Of a stretch of DNA of 45,133 bases, positions 14,525-23,366 are shown in pieces (the first letter of the stretch is position 1; each line of letters starts with the position of its first letter). The DNA comes from an uncultured Eubacteriales bacterium (GTDB lineage: Bacteria; Bacillota; Clostridia; Christensenellales; Aristaeellaceae), in assembly GCA_902761825.1 (NCBI GenBank), contig CACWLY010000008.1, forward strand, positions 1 through 45,133, in the 5' to 3' direction. A model generated the notes under the pieces. It was not told the origin of the DNA, made no database searches, and was given only the letters and a program-made list of their open reading frames with translations. Both the position numbers and the translations under genes were made by a program.

Positions 14525-16678
14525 TCATTCCCGGCCTTTTACCATGGTCAGGGCGATGCGCTTTTTCTTTTCGTCCACGCTGACGACCCATACCTTCACG
14601 ATGTCGCCCACCTTGACCACCTCGGACGGGCTTTTGATAAAGCGGTCGGTCATGCGGCTGATATGCACCAGGCCGTCCTGGTGAACCCCGATATCGATAA
14701 ACGCGCCGAAATCGATCACGTTGCGTACGGTGCCGGTCAGCTCCATGCCGGGCTTCAGATCTTTGATGTCCAGCACGTCGGTGCGCAGAACGGGCTTGGG
14801 AAGCTCGTCGCGCGGGTCGCGCCCGGGCTTCTGCAATTCGCTCAGTATATCGTTCAGCGTCGGCAGGCCCACGTTCAGCTCGCGGGCCAGCTTGTCCAGG
14901 CCGTATTCCTTCGCCTGCAGCGCGATGCCGGGAATGCCGCCGTTCTTCACATCCTTTGCCTCATAGCCCAGTTTATCCAGCACAGCCTTGGCCGCGTCGT
15001 AGCTTTCGGGGTGTACGGCGGTGGCGTCAAGCGGATTTTTGCTGTCCATGACGCGAAGGAAGCCGGCGCACTGCTCGAAGGCTTTCGGCCCGAGCTTGGG
15101 CACTTTTTTGAGCGCGGCGCGGCTGGCGATCCCGTTTTCCTCCCGGTAGGCCACGATGTTTTTGGCAAGCGCCGGCCCGATGCCCGCCACATGGGAAAGC
15201 AGCTCGGCGGAGGCGGTGGAAACCTCCACGCCCACCAGGTTTACGCACTGCTCCACTACGCCGTCGAGCGCGGCGGTCAGCTCGTTCTGCTTCAGATCAT
15301 GCTGGTACTGGCCTACGCCGATGGCCTTGGGATCGATCTTTACCAGCTCGGCCAGCGGGTCCTGCATGCGCCGCGCGATGGAAACCGCGCTGCGCTGCGT
15401 CACGTCGAAATCCGGAAACTCCTGCGCCGCGAGCTTGCTTGCGCTGTATACCGAAGCGCCGGCTTCGCTGACGATCACATAGGCGACGCCGGGCAGTTCC
15501 GGCAAAAGCGAAGCGATGAACTGCTCGCTTTCGCGGCTGGCCGTGCCGTTGCCGATGGCGATTGCGGTCACGCCGTATTTTTTCACGAAGCCTTTGATCA
15601 GCCGGGCGGCTTCCGCTTTTTTCATCTCCTGACCGGGCAGGGTGAAATATCCTACGCCGGTATCCAGCACCTTGCCGTTCTCGTCGATCACGGCCAGCTT
15701 GCAGCCCGTGCGGAAGCCCGGGTCCACGCCCAGGGTCACCTTCCCTTTGATGGGCGGCTGCATCAGCAGCTGATGCAGGTTCTGGCTGAATACCTTGATG
15801 GCCTGCGCGTTCGCGCGGTCTGTCAGCTCATTGCGGATCTCGCGCTCCAGCGAGGGGAAAAGCAGGCGCTCCCATGCGTCCTCGCAGGCCGCGGCGACCT
15901 GCTGCGAGGCGGGGGAGCCGGGGCGAACGAAGGTGTTTTTTACGCACATGACTGCCTTCTCATCGGGCGCGAGCAGGGAAACCTTCAGGAATTCCTCCCT
16001 TTCGCCGCGGTTGACGGCCAGCACGCGATGCGCCGCCATGCGCGGAACGGCCTCTTTGAAATCGTAGTACATGCTGTATACGCTGTCTTCTTCTTTGGCG
16101 GCCTTTGCCTCGATCACGCCCTCCCGCAGCAGCATCCCGCGCAGATCCTTGCGCAGGGCCGCGTCGTCGCTGATCTGTTCGGCGATGATATCCCGCGCGC
16201 CGGCCAGCGCGGCTTCGGCGTCGGACACATCCTTTTCGGGATCGATATATTTGGCGGCTTCGGCCATGAGATCGCCCCTGGGCAGCTGCAGGCTGATCCA
16301 CAGCGCAAGCGGCTCCAGGCCGTGCTCCTTCGCGATGGTGGCCCGGGTGCGACGCTTGGGACGGAACGGACGGTACAGATCGTCCAGCTCGGCCAGCGTA
16401 CGGGTGTTCGCAAGCTGCGACTGCAATTCCTCGGTCAATACGCCCTGCTCGGACAGCGCTTTTTCGATTTCCTCCCGGCGCTTGACCAGATTGCGCAGGT
16501 ACTCCAGCCTTTCGGACAGCTCGCGCAGCACCTGATCGTCCAGCGAGCCGGTTGCTTCCTTGCGGTAACGGGCGATAAAGGGAATGGTGTTGCCCGCGTC
16601 CATCAGTTCGATCACCGCCTGCACCTGCTGCGGTTTCAGGCTGAATTCCTTCGCCAGGATCGTAACAAAATCCATCAT
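14525..16678 (-). CDS. tex: RNA-binding transcriptional accessory protein Tex
   Basis: A conserved cytoplasmic nucleic-acid-binding protein linked to transcription and RNA decay. The 717 residues match the family. Order: N-terminal helical/HTH segment with the FIARYRKEATGSLDD signature near residues 34-48, a YqgF/RNase H-like domain beginning LGVDPGFRTGCKLAVID near residues 318-334, helix-hairpin-helix motifs (HVAGIGPALAKNIVAYR near residues 496-512), and a C-terminal S1 domain (GMELTGTVRNVIDFGAFIDIG near residues 640-660). GGAGAGA precedes the ATG. Its promoter lies against the terminator of the neighbouring ABC operon. Nothing unusual is seen. Confidence 0.97.
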   Translation of the reverse strand: MMDFVTILAKEFSLKPQQVQAVIELMDAGNTIPFIARYRKEATGSLDDQVLRELSERLEYLRNLVKRREEIEKALSEQGVLTEELQSQLANTRTLAELDDLYRPFRPKRRTRATIAKEHGLEPLALWISLQLPRGDLMAEAAKYIDPEKDVSDAEAALAGARDIIAEQISDDAALRKDLRGMLLREGVIEAKAAKEEDSVYSMYYDFKEAVPRMAAHRVLAVNRGEREEFLKVSLLAPDEKAVMCVKNTFVRPGSPASQQVAAACEDAWERLLFPSLEREIRNELTDRANAQAIKVFSQNLHQLLMQPPIKGKVTLGVDPGFRTGCKLAVIDENGKVLDTGVGYFTLPGQEMKKAEAARLIKGFVKKYGVTAIAIGNGTASRESEQFIASLLPELPGVAYVIVSEAGASVYSASKLAAQEFPDFDVTQRSAVSIARRMQDPLAELVKIDPKAIGVGQYQHDLKQNELTAALDGVVEQCVNLVGVEVSTASAELLSHVAGIGPALAKNIVAYREENGIASRAALKKVPKLGPKAFEQCAGFLRVMDSKNPLDATAVHPESYDAAKAVLDKLGYEAKDVKNGGIPGIALQAKEYGLDKLARELNVGLPTLNDILSELQKPGRDPRDELPKPVLRTDVLDIKDLKPGMELTGTVRNVIDFGAFIDIGVHQDGLVHISRMTDRFIKSPSEVVKVGDIVKVWVVSVDEKKKRIALTMVKGRE

Positions 16679-16734
16679 TGTCTGTCTCTCCGTTTATTGT
16701 ATTATGCCGGCGCGTCCAGCTGATTCCCTCTTGT

Positions 16735-16763
16735 ATTGTATCAGATGTTTGTTTTTTCGGCAA
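16735..16763 (-). promoter_or_regulatory. Likely tex promoter
   Basis: On the minus strand TTGCCG and TACAAT are 17 bases apart, about 57 bases upstream of the tex ATG. It directly abuts the T tract of the ABC operon terminator. Confidence 0.55.
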
Positions 16764-16764
16764 C

Positions 16765-16792
16765 AAAAAAGGGGGCTGATCAGGCAGCCCCC
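16765..16792 (-). terminator. Terminator of the ABC importer operon
   Basis: On the minus strand an 8-bp stem (GGGGGCTG, loop CCTGAT, CAGCCCCC) is followed by six T, 13 bases after the ATPase stop codon. Confidence 0.9.
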
Positions 16793-16805
16793 GGGGTAAA
16801 AGATA

Positions 16806-17918
16806 TCAGGCGAATTCCAGCTTGCCGACGCCCGCGTTTTTGCCATTTTCCTTGTCGAACAGCACGATGCTGTCGCCCACCACGTCCATATGCACCTCGG
16901 TATCCACGCGGTAGTCCACCGAGCCGAATACCACGCTGGTCAGCATGGTATCGCCGCAGGCGGCCTTGACCGTGGTTTCCATGCCGGAAGGCAGGGTGGA
17001 ATAGATGGCGGCTTTGAGCGCGCCGTTCTCGCGGATGGGCAGGAACTCGGGACGCACGCCGATGACCGCTTCCTTGCCGACGGCCTGCACGGGCGTTTCG
17101 GCGGTAAACACGGCTTTTCTTCCCAGCGTGGTCAGGCTGACGGTATTGCCGCTTACGCTGTCCACCTGCGCGGGGATGAAGTTCATCGTCGGATTGCCAA
17201 CGAAGCTTGCCACGAACATGTTGGCGGGCTTGTTGTAGATTTCAAGCGGCGGCGCGTACTGCTGCAGCACGCCGGTCTCCATCAGGCAGACCCTGGTGGA
17301 CAGCGTCATGGCTTCCAGCTGATCGTGCGTTACATACACGAAGGTGCTGTTGGTATCGCTGTGCAGGCGCTTGAGCTCTGTGCGCATTTCGCCGCGCAGC
17401 TTGGCGTCCAGGTTGGAGAGCGGCTCGTCCATGAACAGCACCTGCGGGCTCGGGGCCAGCGTGCGGGCGATGGCTACGCGCTGCTGCTGGCCGCCGGAAA
17501 GCTCGGCGGGATAGCGCTTGACGAACTGCTCTATTTTCAGCAGCTTTAGCATTTCGTCCACGCGGTCCTGTATGCGCTTTTTGTCCCATTTCAGGTTTTC
17601 CAGGCCGAAGGCGATATTCTGGTAAACCGTCATATGCGGCCAGAGCGCGTAGTTCTGAAACAGGAAGCCCACGTCGCGCTTGTTGGGCGGCAGGTTGATG
17701 CCCTGATCGGCGTCGAACACCGTTTTCCCGTCGATGGTGATGCTGCCCTCGGTGGGCGTCTCCAGGCCGGCGATCATGCGCAGCGTGGTGGTCTTGCCGC
17801 AGCCCGAAGGCCCCAGCAGCGTGATGAACGAATTGCTTTCGATGGTCAGGTTGAGGTTCTCAACGGCAACGAACTTGCCAAATCTTTTGGCGATGTTTTT
17901 CAATACGATTTCCGGCAT
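16806..17918 (-). CDS. ABC transporter ATP-binding protein (FbpC/PotA type)
   Basis: The ATPase of a binding-protein-dependent importer. From the ATG at 17918 it has 370 residues; a GTG nine bases upstream at 17927 is also possible, but AGGTGG fits the ATG better. Walker A GPSGCGKTT lies near residues 35-43, the Q-loop and LSGGQQQR signature near residue 135, Walker B VLFMDEPLSNLD and the switch histidine in THDQLEA follow, and the C-terminal third is a TOBE-type beta domain. It starts one base after the permease stop, so it is the last gene of the isomerase-binding protein-permease-ATPase operon and is followed by a strong terminator. Relatives carry ferric iron, phosphonates, thiamine or polyamines; the substrate is not clear. 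Confidence 0.93.
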   Translation of the reverse strand: MPEIVLKNIAKRFGKFVAVENLNLTIESNSFITLLGPSGCGKTTTLRMIAGLETPTEGSITIDGKTVFDADQGINLPPNKRDVGFLFQNYALWPHMTVYQNIAFGLENLKWDKKRIQDRVDEMLKLLKIEQFVKRYPAELSGGQQQRVAIARTLAPSPQVLFMDEPLSNLDAKLRGEMRTELKRLHSDTNSTFVYVTHDQLEAMTLSTRVCLMETGVLQQYAPPLEIYNKPANMFVASFVGNPTMNFIPAQVDSVSGNTVSLTTLGRKAVFTAETPVQAVGKEAVIGVRPEFLPIRENGALKAAIYSTLPSGMETTVKAACGDTMLTSVVFGSVDYRVDTEVHMDVVGDSIVLFDKENGKNAGVGKLEFA

Positions 17919-17919
17919 A

Positions 17920-19746
17920 TTAGCCACCTACTCCCTTATCAATTGACGCGCCGGTCAGCTTGTTCACGAGGAAATTCACCAACAGCACCACGATGATGAT
18001 CAGCAGGTTGATGGCGTTGCCGAACTGCGCCCAGCCTTTTTCGGAATACTGCATCAGCATGGTGGTCAGGATGGTATTGCTGGTGGGCACCAGCAGCACG
18101 AAGAGGCTCAGCTCGCGCATGCAGGAGACCATGGGCAGCAAATATCCGGACAGGAAGCTGGATTTCTGAATGGGGAAAATGACCCGCAGCATGCGTTTCC
18201 ACCAGGGCACGCCGTTAATGACGGCCGCCTCCTCGATCTCGCCGGACAGCTGCAGCATGGCGTTTACGCCGGAGCGCGAGGCGAAGGGCAGGTACTTGAC
18301 CGAGCCTACGAGGCCCAGCAGCAGGAAGCCGTGCAGCCAGGGGATCTTGGAGGACATCGACAGGTAAATGGCGCCGAATGCCAGGGAGGGCATGAGGTAG
18401 GGGAAGAAGGACAGGCTGCTGACCCAGGACGCCAGACGGCTCCCGCGGCGCTTGGCTACGCCGTAGCCCACCAGGATGCCGCAGGTACCGGCGACTACCG
18501 AGCAGGTGAGAGCCAGGGCCAGGCTGAAGCCAAGGGCTTTCCATACCTTGGGATTGAGCAGGATGCCCGTGGAATCGCCCTGATCCAGCCGCTTGTCAAG
18601 CCCGGTGCCGATCCAGAAGTCCAGCGTCATGTTGCCGGGCGTGTAATCGCCGGCCTTTACGATCAGCGATTCCAGAGCGAAGGTCACCAGCGGCACCACG
18701 GCCACCAGCAGCAGGACGACGACCAGCAGGATGGCGATGGGCATATTGGCCTTTTTCAGGTTGATCTTGCTGATTTGGCCGGATTTGCCCGTAACGGTGG
18801 TGAACTGCTTGCGGCTGTTGGTCACCTTCTGGTTGAGCATCAGGATGGCAACGCCGAAGAGGATCATGACGCCGACGATGATGTAGGCCTGGCCTTTATA
18901 GGTGTTCATGAGCTCCTTCATGGTGGTGGACAGCACGTAATATCGCACGGGCGAGCCCAGGAACACGGGAACGGAATAGGCGCTCATGGAGCTGGCAAAC
19001 ACCAGCAGGAAGGTGGACAGCATGGCTGGCTTTACGATGGGCAGGGTGATGCGCCAGATGATCCGCCAGCGGGGCGTGCGCAGGATGGTCGCCGCCTCTT
19101 CGAGGTTGGCGTCCATGTTGCGCAGGATGCCGCCGATGAGGATATAGGCGAACGGCGCGTAGTGCAGCCCCAGCACCAGGGCGATCGGGAAAAAGCCGTA
19201 CACGAACCATTCCGGCATGAATACGCCGAACACAGACGCCATGATGCCGTTTGAGGTTTTGAGGCCGATGTTCACGTTCTTGAAGAAGGTCTCCCAGAAA
19301 AGCGCCAGCGTCCAGGAAGGCATGATATAGGGGAAGACGAACACCGCGGAGACGAACTTCTTGAATTTCAGGTTGGTGCGCGTGATCAGGAACGCGACCA
19401 CGCCGCCGAACAGAATGGCGATAATGGACGAGGTCACGGAGACCGCCAGGGTATTGAGAAAAGGCTTATAGAATTGGATCCAGCTGTAATTGTTTTCACT
19501 TGTGGCGAAAATTCGCTTGAAATGATACAGCGTATGCGCGCCTACCTCGAGCTTCGCCGCGCGGGCTTCCTTGCCCAGATGCACGGTGACCGTTTCCATC
19601 AGCAGGGACAGCAGCGGGTAGAGCGTGAGCACCGCCAGGGCGATGAGGAATACGAGCAGGATGATGTTGGCCGGCTTGGAAAGCCACGCGTGCAGCCGTC
19701 CCTTCATCCGCGTCCATGTGATTTTTCGTTTCAGGGTCTGTTCCAT
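17920..19746 (-). CDS. ABC transporter permease, two fused membrane domains (FbpB/AfuB type)
   Basis: A 608-residue inner-membrane protein with two BPD_transp_1 domains in one chain, so a single copy can form the whole channel. Each half carries an EAA loop that contacts the ATPase: EEAATILRTPRWRIIWRI near residue 215 and EEAAVINGVPWWKRMLRV near residue 515. About twelve hydrophobic helices are visible, with a hydrophilic segment joining the halves around residues 315-345. AAGGGGGAT precedes the ATG. It sits between the binding-protein gene (with a terminator-like hairpin in the 96-base gap) and the ATPase gene (one base gap). The fused form is typical for ferric iron and 2-aminoethylphosphonate importers. 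Confidence 0.93.
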   Translation of the reverse strand: MEQTLKRKITWTRMKGRLHAWLSKPANIILLVFLIALAVLTLYPLLSLLMETVTVHLGKEARAAKLEVGAHTLYHFKRIFATSENNYSWIQFYKPFLNTLAVSVTSSIIAILFGGVVAFLITRTNLKFKKFVSAVFVFPYIMPSWTLALFWETFFKNVNIGLKTSNGIMASVFGVFMPEWFVYGFFPIALVLGLHYAPFAYILIGGILRNMDANLEEAATILRTPRWRIIWRITLPIVKPAMLSTFLLVFASSMSAYSVPVFLGSPVRYYVLSTTMKELMNTYKGQAYIIVGVMILFGVAILMLNQKVTNSRKQFTTVTGKSGQISKINLKKANMPIAILLVVVLLLVAVVPLVTFALESLIVKAGDYTPGNMTLDFWIGTGLDKRLDQGDSTGILLNPKVWKALGFSLALALTCSVVAGTCGILVGYGVAKRRGSRLASWVSSLSFFPYLMPSLAFGAIYLSMSSKIPWLHGFLLLGLVGSVKYLPFASRSGVNAMLQLSGEIEEAAVINGVPWWKRMLRVIFPIQKSSFLSGYLLPMVSCMRELSLFVLLVPTSNTILTTMLMQYSEKGWAQFGNAINLLIIIVVLLVNFLVNKLTGASIDKGVGG

Positions 19747-19797
19747 GTCCGATCCCCCTTCAGGGCATACTGCAAATGTGTTTCAGCATAAAAGAAA

Positions 19798-19826
19798 CCG
19801 GCGGGACGGGCAGCCCGTCCCGCCGG
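19798..19826 (-). terminator. Strong intercistronic hairpin between binding protein and permease
   Basis: A 13-bp GC-rich stem (CCGGCGGGACGGG with its complement, 3-base loop) is followed on the minus strand by TTTCTTTT. It lies 17 bases after the binding-protein stop. Partial termination or 3'-end protection would give more binding protein than permease. Confidence 0.85.
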
Positions 19827-19842
19827 ATCGATCCGGTTGGAT

Positions 19843-20967
19843 TTATTGCAGATACTGACGGATGAAGTCTTCCACTTCAAAGTTGTCCAGGATGAACTCG
19901 GGATCTTCCACGACCAGGGTTTCCTTCCAGGTGGAGAGGGGCAGATCACCTTCCTTCTCGGGGATGGCGGCGTTGCCGGAATAAGCGCCGATGCTCTTGC
20001 TCCAGGGCGCGAAGCCTTCAGCCGTCATCAGGTATTCGATGAACAGCATGGCGGTGTAGGGGCGGTTGGCATTGGCGGAAACCATGGCGTAGATGGGATA
20101 CATGAAGCCGGCGAAGGGCTCGATGGTATAGCCCTCGGCGGAAGCGGCGTACTGCGCGGGGGTCAGGTTTTCGGTGATAACGGAAGAGGAGCGGAGCTTG
20201 GAGAGCACGAACAGGCCGATCTTGCCGGCGGCCGTATCCTGGCTGATCTCCTCGGCGATATTGGTATCGGATTTGCCGAACTGGCAGTTGGGCAGGAATT
20301 CCGCGATCCACTTGTAGCCGGCGTTCTTGTAATCGCCCAGGTCGATGTCTTCGCCCTTCCAGGCCTTGTAGGCGTCGGCCAGCTTCTGGGACCACTTTTC
20401 ACTGGTCAGCATGATCAGGAAGTTCATATTGACCTGCTCGCCGGTGGGGCTCTTGAAGATGATGCGGTCCTTCATGGCGGGATCGGTCAGCTCCCACACG
20501 TTGTGGATGGCGGGCACGTCGTCGCCCTTGTTGTTGTAGATGAACACTTTGTTGGTGAACTGATGGGCCAGCGGATACTGGTCTTCTTCGCTCACGGTAT
20601 CCTTGATGCTGGCGGGCACGTAGTTGATCACGATGCCGGCGTCAATGGCGTCCAGCAGCTGCGCGCCATCCTGAATCATCACCATATCGATGGTTTCGGA
20701 CTCCAGCTTGGTGTAGATTTCCAGGTCCTTCAGGTTGGTGGAGTTGATTTCGATTTTGTACAGCTCGGCAAACGCCTCGGCGGCGGTGGTGATGCGGCTG
20801 GTCGTGCCGGCTACGATAAAGGGGCCGGTTTCGGCCATGGCCTTTTCCACCAGCTCGTCATGGGTCAGCCCTTCGGCGGCGGCCACGTCGGCGGCGACGT
20901 CGGCCAGCGCGGGCACGGCGCACGCAAGCATCATCAGCGCCAGTATCAGGGACAGAATCTTTTTCAT
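19843..20967 (-). CDS. ABC transporter extracellular solute-binding protein (iron/phosphonate-type fold)
   Basis: The 374-residue binding protein of the importer encoded downstream. A Sec signal spans about residues 1-22 (MKKILSLILALMMLAC...ALA). Cleavage after ALA is the natural reading; Cys16 lies after MLA, a poor lipobox, so lipidation is doubtful. The mature part resembles family 1/6 binding proteins: ITTAAEAFAELYKIEIN near residues 60-76 (first lobe), a hinge around residue 160, and a tail with FIEYLMTAEGFAPWSKSIGAYSG, typical of the Fe(3+)/AEP/thiamine group. AAGGAGG precedes the ATG. It is the second gene of the operon, 34 bases after the isomerase-like gene. Confidence 0.88.
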   Translation of the reverse strand: MKKILSLILALMMLACAVPALADVAADVAAAEGLTHDELVEKAMAETGPFIVAGTTSRITTAAEAFAELYKIEINSTNLKDLEIYTKLESETIDMVMIQDGAQLLDAIDAGIVINYVPASIKDTVSEEDQYPLAHQFTNKVFIYNNKGDDVPAIHNVWELTDPAMKDRIIFKSPTGEQVNMNFLIMLTSEKWSQKLADAYKAWKGEDIDLGDYKNAGYKWIAEFLPNCQFGKSDTNIAEEISQDTAAGKIGLFVLSKLRSSSVITENLTPAQYAASAEGYTIEPFAGFMYPIYAMVSANANRPYTAMLFIEYLMTAEGFAPWSKSIGAYSGNAAIPEKEGDLPLSTWKETLVVEDPEFILDNFEVEDFIRQYLQ

Positions 20968-21001
20968 GGTTGTTCCTCCTTATGATAAGATAACATATCT
21001 T

Positions 21002-21808
21002 CTACGCCTTTCCGGCGTAAGAATCGTTCTGAGCCTGCGCGATATACGCTTTCAGGCGTCCGATGGCTTTTTCCAGGTATTCTTCCAGCGTCCAGGGCTC
21101 TTCGCCGGGGATCGGGGTATAACGGGATTCGAGGTTATATTCCTTAACGCCCCGCTCAACCAGACGCCGGAACACGCGTTCCAGATCGACGCTTCCTTCC
21201 CCGATCAGCATATGCTCGTCCCGGATGCCGTGGTTGTCGTGCAGATGCGTGGTCACGAGCCGGTCGCCGAACAGCTCCAGCGCGTCCTCTTTGGGCGTGA
21301 AGCAGTTATTGTGCCCGCAGTCATAGCAGAACGCGAGACGCGGGGAATCGATCCTGTCGAACAGATAGCGGTTATAGCGCAGGAAACGCGTGTTTTCAAC
21401 CGCGAGATCCACGCCGCAGCGTTCCGCCGCTTCAGCCGCGCGGGCAAACCGCTTAAGGCCGGTCTCGTTGGGCTCGGGCGTTTCCAGACGGCGGGTGGTA
21501 TGGACGACCATATGACTGATTTTTCTTTCGCTGATCTCGCGCAGCGCGGCGATAATCTCCTCCGTCAGCCGGTCGCCCGCGTCGCCTTCCCGCCACATGT
21601 CCGCCATGCGTTCCTGGGGAAAATGGACGGTATGAACCTGCAGGCCGGTCTTTGCGACCAGATCGAATCGGCGGCAGGGATCAAGCCCGTTTTCTTCCTG
21701 CCAATGGAGCATAACGGCGTCAAAACCGAAATCCCGCACTGCTTCCAGCCGTGATTTTTCGGGAATGCCAATAAAACCGAAGGGAAAATCATGCCCCCAA
21801 GACATCAT
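21002..21808 (-). CDS. Sugar phosphate isomerase/epimerase-like TIM-barrel protein
   Basis: A cytoplasmic TIM-barrel of the AP-endonuclease-2/xylose-isomerase-like superfamily, 268 residues from the ATG at 21808. Upstream in-frame codons are excluded because the promoter occupies them; TGAGG lies about 10 bases before this ATG. Metal-site motifs are visible: the FCYDCGHNN strand near residues 175-183, HLHDNHG near residues 206-212 and the GEGSVDLERVF segment near residues 220-230, with VENTRF before them. It is the first gene of the ABC importer operon, so it probably acts on the imported compound, for example a sugar, polyol or sugar phosphate derivative. The exact reaction cannot be named. 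Confidence 0.85.
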   Translation of the reverse strand: MMSWGHDFPFGFIGIPEKSRLEAVRDFGFDAVMLHWQEENGLDPCRRFDLVAKTGLQVHTVHFPQERMADMWREGDAGDRLTEEIIAALREISERKISHMVVHTTRRLETPEPNETGLKRFARAAEAAERCGVDLAVENTRFLRYNRYLFDRIDSPRLAFCYDCGHNNCFTPKEDALELFGDRLVTTHLHDNHGIRDEHMLIGEGSVDLERVFRRLVERGVKEYNLESRYTPIPGEEPWTLEEYLEKAIGRLKAYIAQAQNDSYAGKA

Positions 21809-21845
21809 CTTTTGCAACCTCAGTTTGTTTTTCGCTTTCTGTAAC

Positions 21846-21874
21846 ATTATACCATTGTCGCTGCCCGGAATCAA
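21846..21874 (-). promoter_or_regulatory. Strong promoter of the isomerase-ABC importer operon
   Basis: On the minus strand TTGATT and a perfect TATAAT are 17 bases apart, 38 bases upstream of the ATG at 21808. Confidence 0.8.
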
Positions 21875-21933
21875 TCGGCTGAGACAATTTTTTTCATGTA
21901 GTTTGCGGTCTGCGGGGCCGCGGCGCGCCGGCG

Positions 21934-23235
21934 TTACAGGCGGTATCCGCCCTCGCCGTCAAAGCGGATATCGGTTTCGTAGAAGGCTTTCATGCCGTCG
22001 ATCATATAATCGATATCCCGGACGCCGGCGGTCTCGTAGCAGCTGTGCATGGCGAGCTGGGCCAGGCCGATATCCAGCGTGTTCACCGATACGTGACTGC
22101 CGCTGATATTGCCCAGCGTTCCGCCCCCGGCCATATCCGAGCGGTTGGCGTAATGCTGCACGGGCACGCCGGCTTTTTCGCAGATGTGATGGAATACCGC
22201 TTCGCTGACGCCGTCCGTCGTGTACTTCTGGTTGGCGTTGAACTTGATGACGATCCCCTCGTTCATGTAGGCGTGGTTCTCGGGATCGGAATATTCCGGA
22301 TGATTGGGATGCACGGCGTGGGCGTTGTCCGCCGACAGCATAAAGCTGTTGGCAAGCGCCGTGTAATAATGCTCCTCGCCGCGGCCGAGCGCAAGCAGGA
22401 TGCGCCGGAGCGTATCCTCCAGAAAGCTGGAATCGGCTCCCTGCTTGGTCGTGCTGCCCACCTCTTCGTTATCGAAAACGCAGTATACGTTGCATTGGCT
22501 GCCGGGCCGGGCCGCCTTGAAGGCCAGCAGGGAAGAAAACGCGCATTCGATATCGTCCAGCCGCGGCGCCGAAACGTATTCCTGCTTCGCGCCCCAGAAA
22601 CAGCCCGGCATGCGGTTATACAGGAACAGATCGGCACCCAGCAGGTCGCTTTCCTTTGCGCCCGCCGCTTCGGCAATCTGCGCGCGGAACGAGCCCCTGG
22701 CAGCCTCCGATCCCCACAGCGGGAAGGTATCCACCGCCGCGTTGTACGCGTAACCGCTGTTGACCTCCCGGTTCATATGGATTGCCACGTTGGGGATCAG
22801 GCACATATCCCGGTCCAGATTGACCAGAACGGTCCTGATCCCGCCGTCCGCGCGGACGAGCGCACGCCCGGCCACCGAGAGCGGACGGTCGAACCAGCTG
22901 GACATGATCATGCCGCCGTAACGCTCGGTGTCCAGCTGCACGTAATGAGCGCGCACCACTACTTCGGCGTTTTCCTTGATCTTGAAGGCGGGCGAATCGG
23001 AATGGCTTGCGATGATCCGGAAAGCGTCGAAGGAGGCCCCGGGCAGCGTAAAGGCGATGATGCTGCTGCCGTTGCGGGTCACATAGTATCTGCCGCCGGG
23101 CGTCAGACGCCAGGGCTCGCTTTCCCTGAGCGGCGTGAAATCCGCAAGCTCGCCGCGGATTGCGTCGATGGCGTGAAAGGCTGTGGGCGATTTTTTGATA
23201 AAATCAATCAGTTTTTTCGCATTGCCGGTATCCAC
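21934..23235 (-). CDS. M18 family aminopeptidase (aspartyl aminopeptidase-like)
   Basis: A cytoplasmic dinuclear zinc aminopeptidase that releases N-terminal residues, often Asp or Glu, from peptides. The 433-residue length fits the family. Visible motifs: ASHSDSPAFKIK near residues 78-89 (first zinc His/Asp), FDNEEVGS near residues 253-260 (catalytic and metal Glu), a middle dimer domain, and GTLGNISGSHVSVNTLDIG near residues 374-392 (last zinc His). The start is a GTG at 23235 with AGGAGG 9 bases upstream. It is monocistronic, divergent from rarA, with its promoter back to back with that of rarA. Confidence 0.95.
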   Translation of the reverse strand: MDTGNAKKLIDFIKKSPTAFHAIDAIRGELADFTPLRESEPWRLTPGGRYYVTRNGSSIIAFTLPGASFDAFRIIASHSDSPAFKIKENAEVVVRAHYVQLDTERYGGMIMSSWFDRPLSVAGRALVRADGGIRTVLVNLDRDMCLIPNVAIHMNREVNSGYAYNAAVDTFPLWGSEAARGSFRAQIAEAAGAKESDLLGADLFLYNRMPGCFWGAKQEYVSAPRLDDIECAFSSLLAFKAARPGSQCNVYCVFDNEEVGSTTKQGADSSFLEDTLRRILLALGRGEEHYYTALANSFMLSADNAHAVHPNHPEYSDPENHAYMNEGIVIKFNANQKYTTDGVSEAVFHHICEKAGVPVQHYANRSDMAGGGTLGNISGSHVSVNTLDIGLAQLAMHSCYETAGVRDIDYMIDGMKAFYETDIRFDGEGGYRL

Positions 23236-23272
23236 TGCGTATTTCCTCCTGCGATATTCGCGCTTTTTTTAC

Positions 23273-23301
23273 AGCATACCACAAGCCTGACGCGGATGCA
23301 A
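23273..23301 (-). promoter_or_regulatory. Likely promoter of the M18 aminopeptidase gene
   Basis: TTGCAT and TATGCT, 17 bases apart on the minus strand, 38 bases before the GTG start. Its -35 element ends two bases from that of rarA. Confidence 0.55.
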
Positions 23302-23303
23302 CC

Positions 23304-23332
23304 TTGACAGCCGCCTGTTTTTTTGTTTCAAT
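23304..23332 (+). promoter_or_regulatory. Likely promoter of rarA
   Basis: A perfect TTGACA at 23304-23309, 17 bases, then TTCAAT at 23327-23332, 35 bases before the ATG at 23367. Confidence 0.6.
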
Positions 23333-23366
23333 AGGAGCAGAACGCAACGATTCCGGAGGCATCGCC

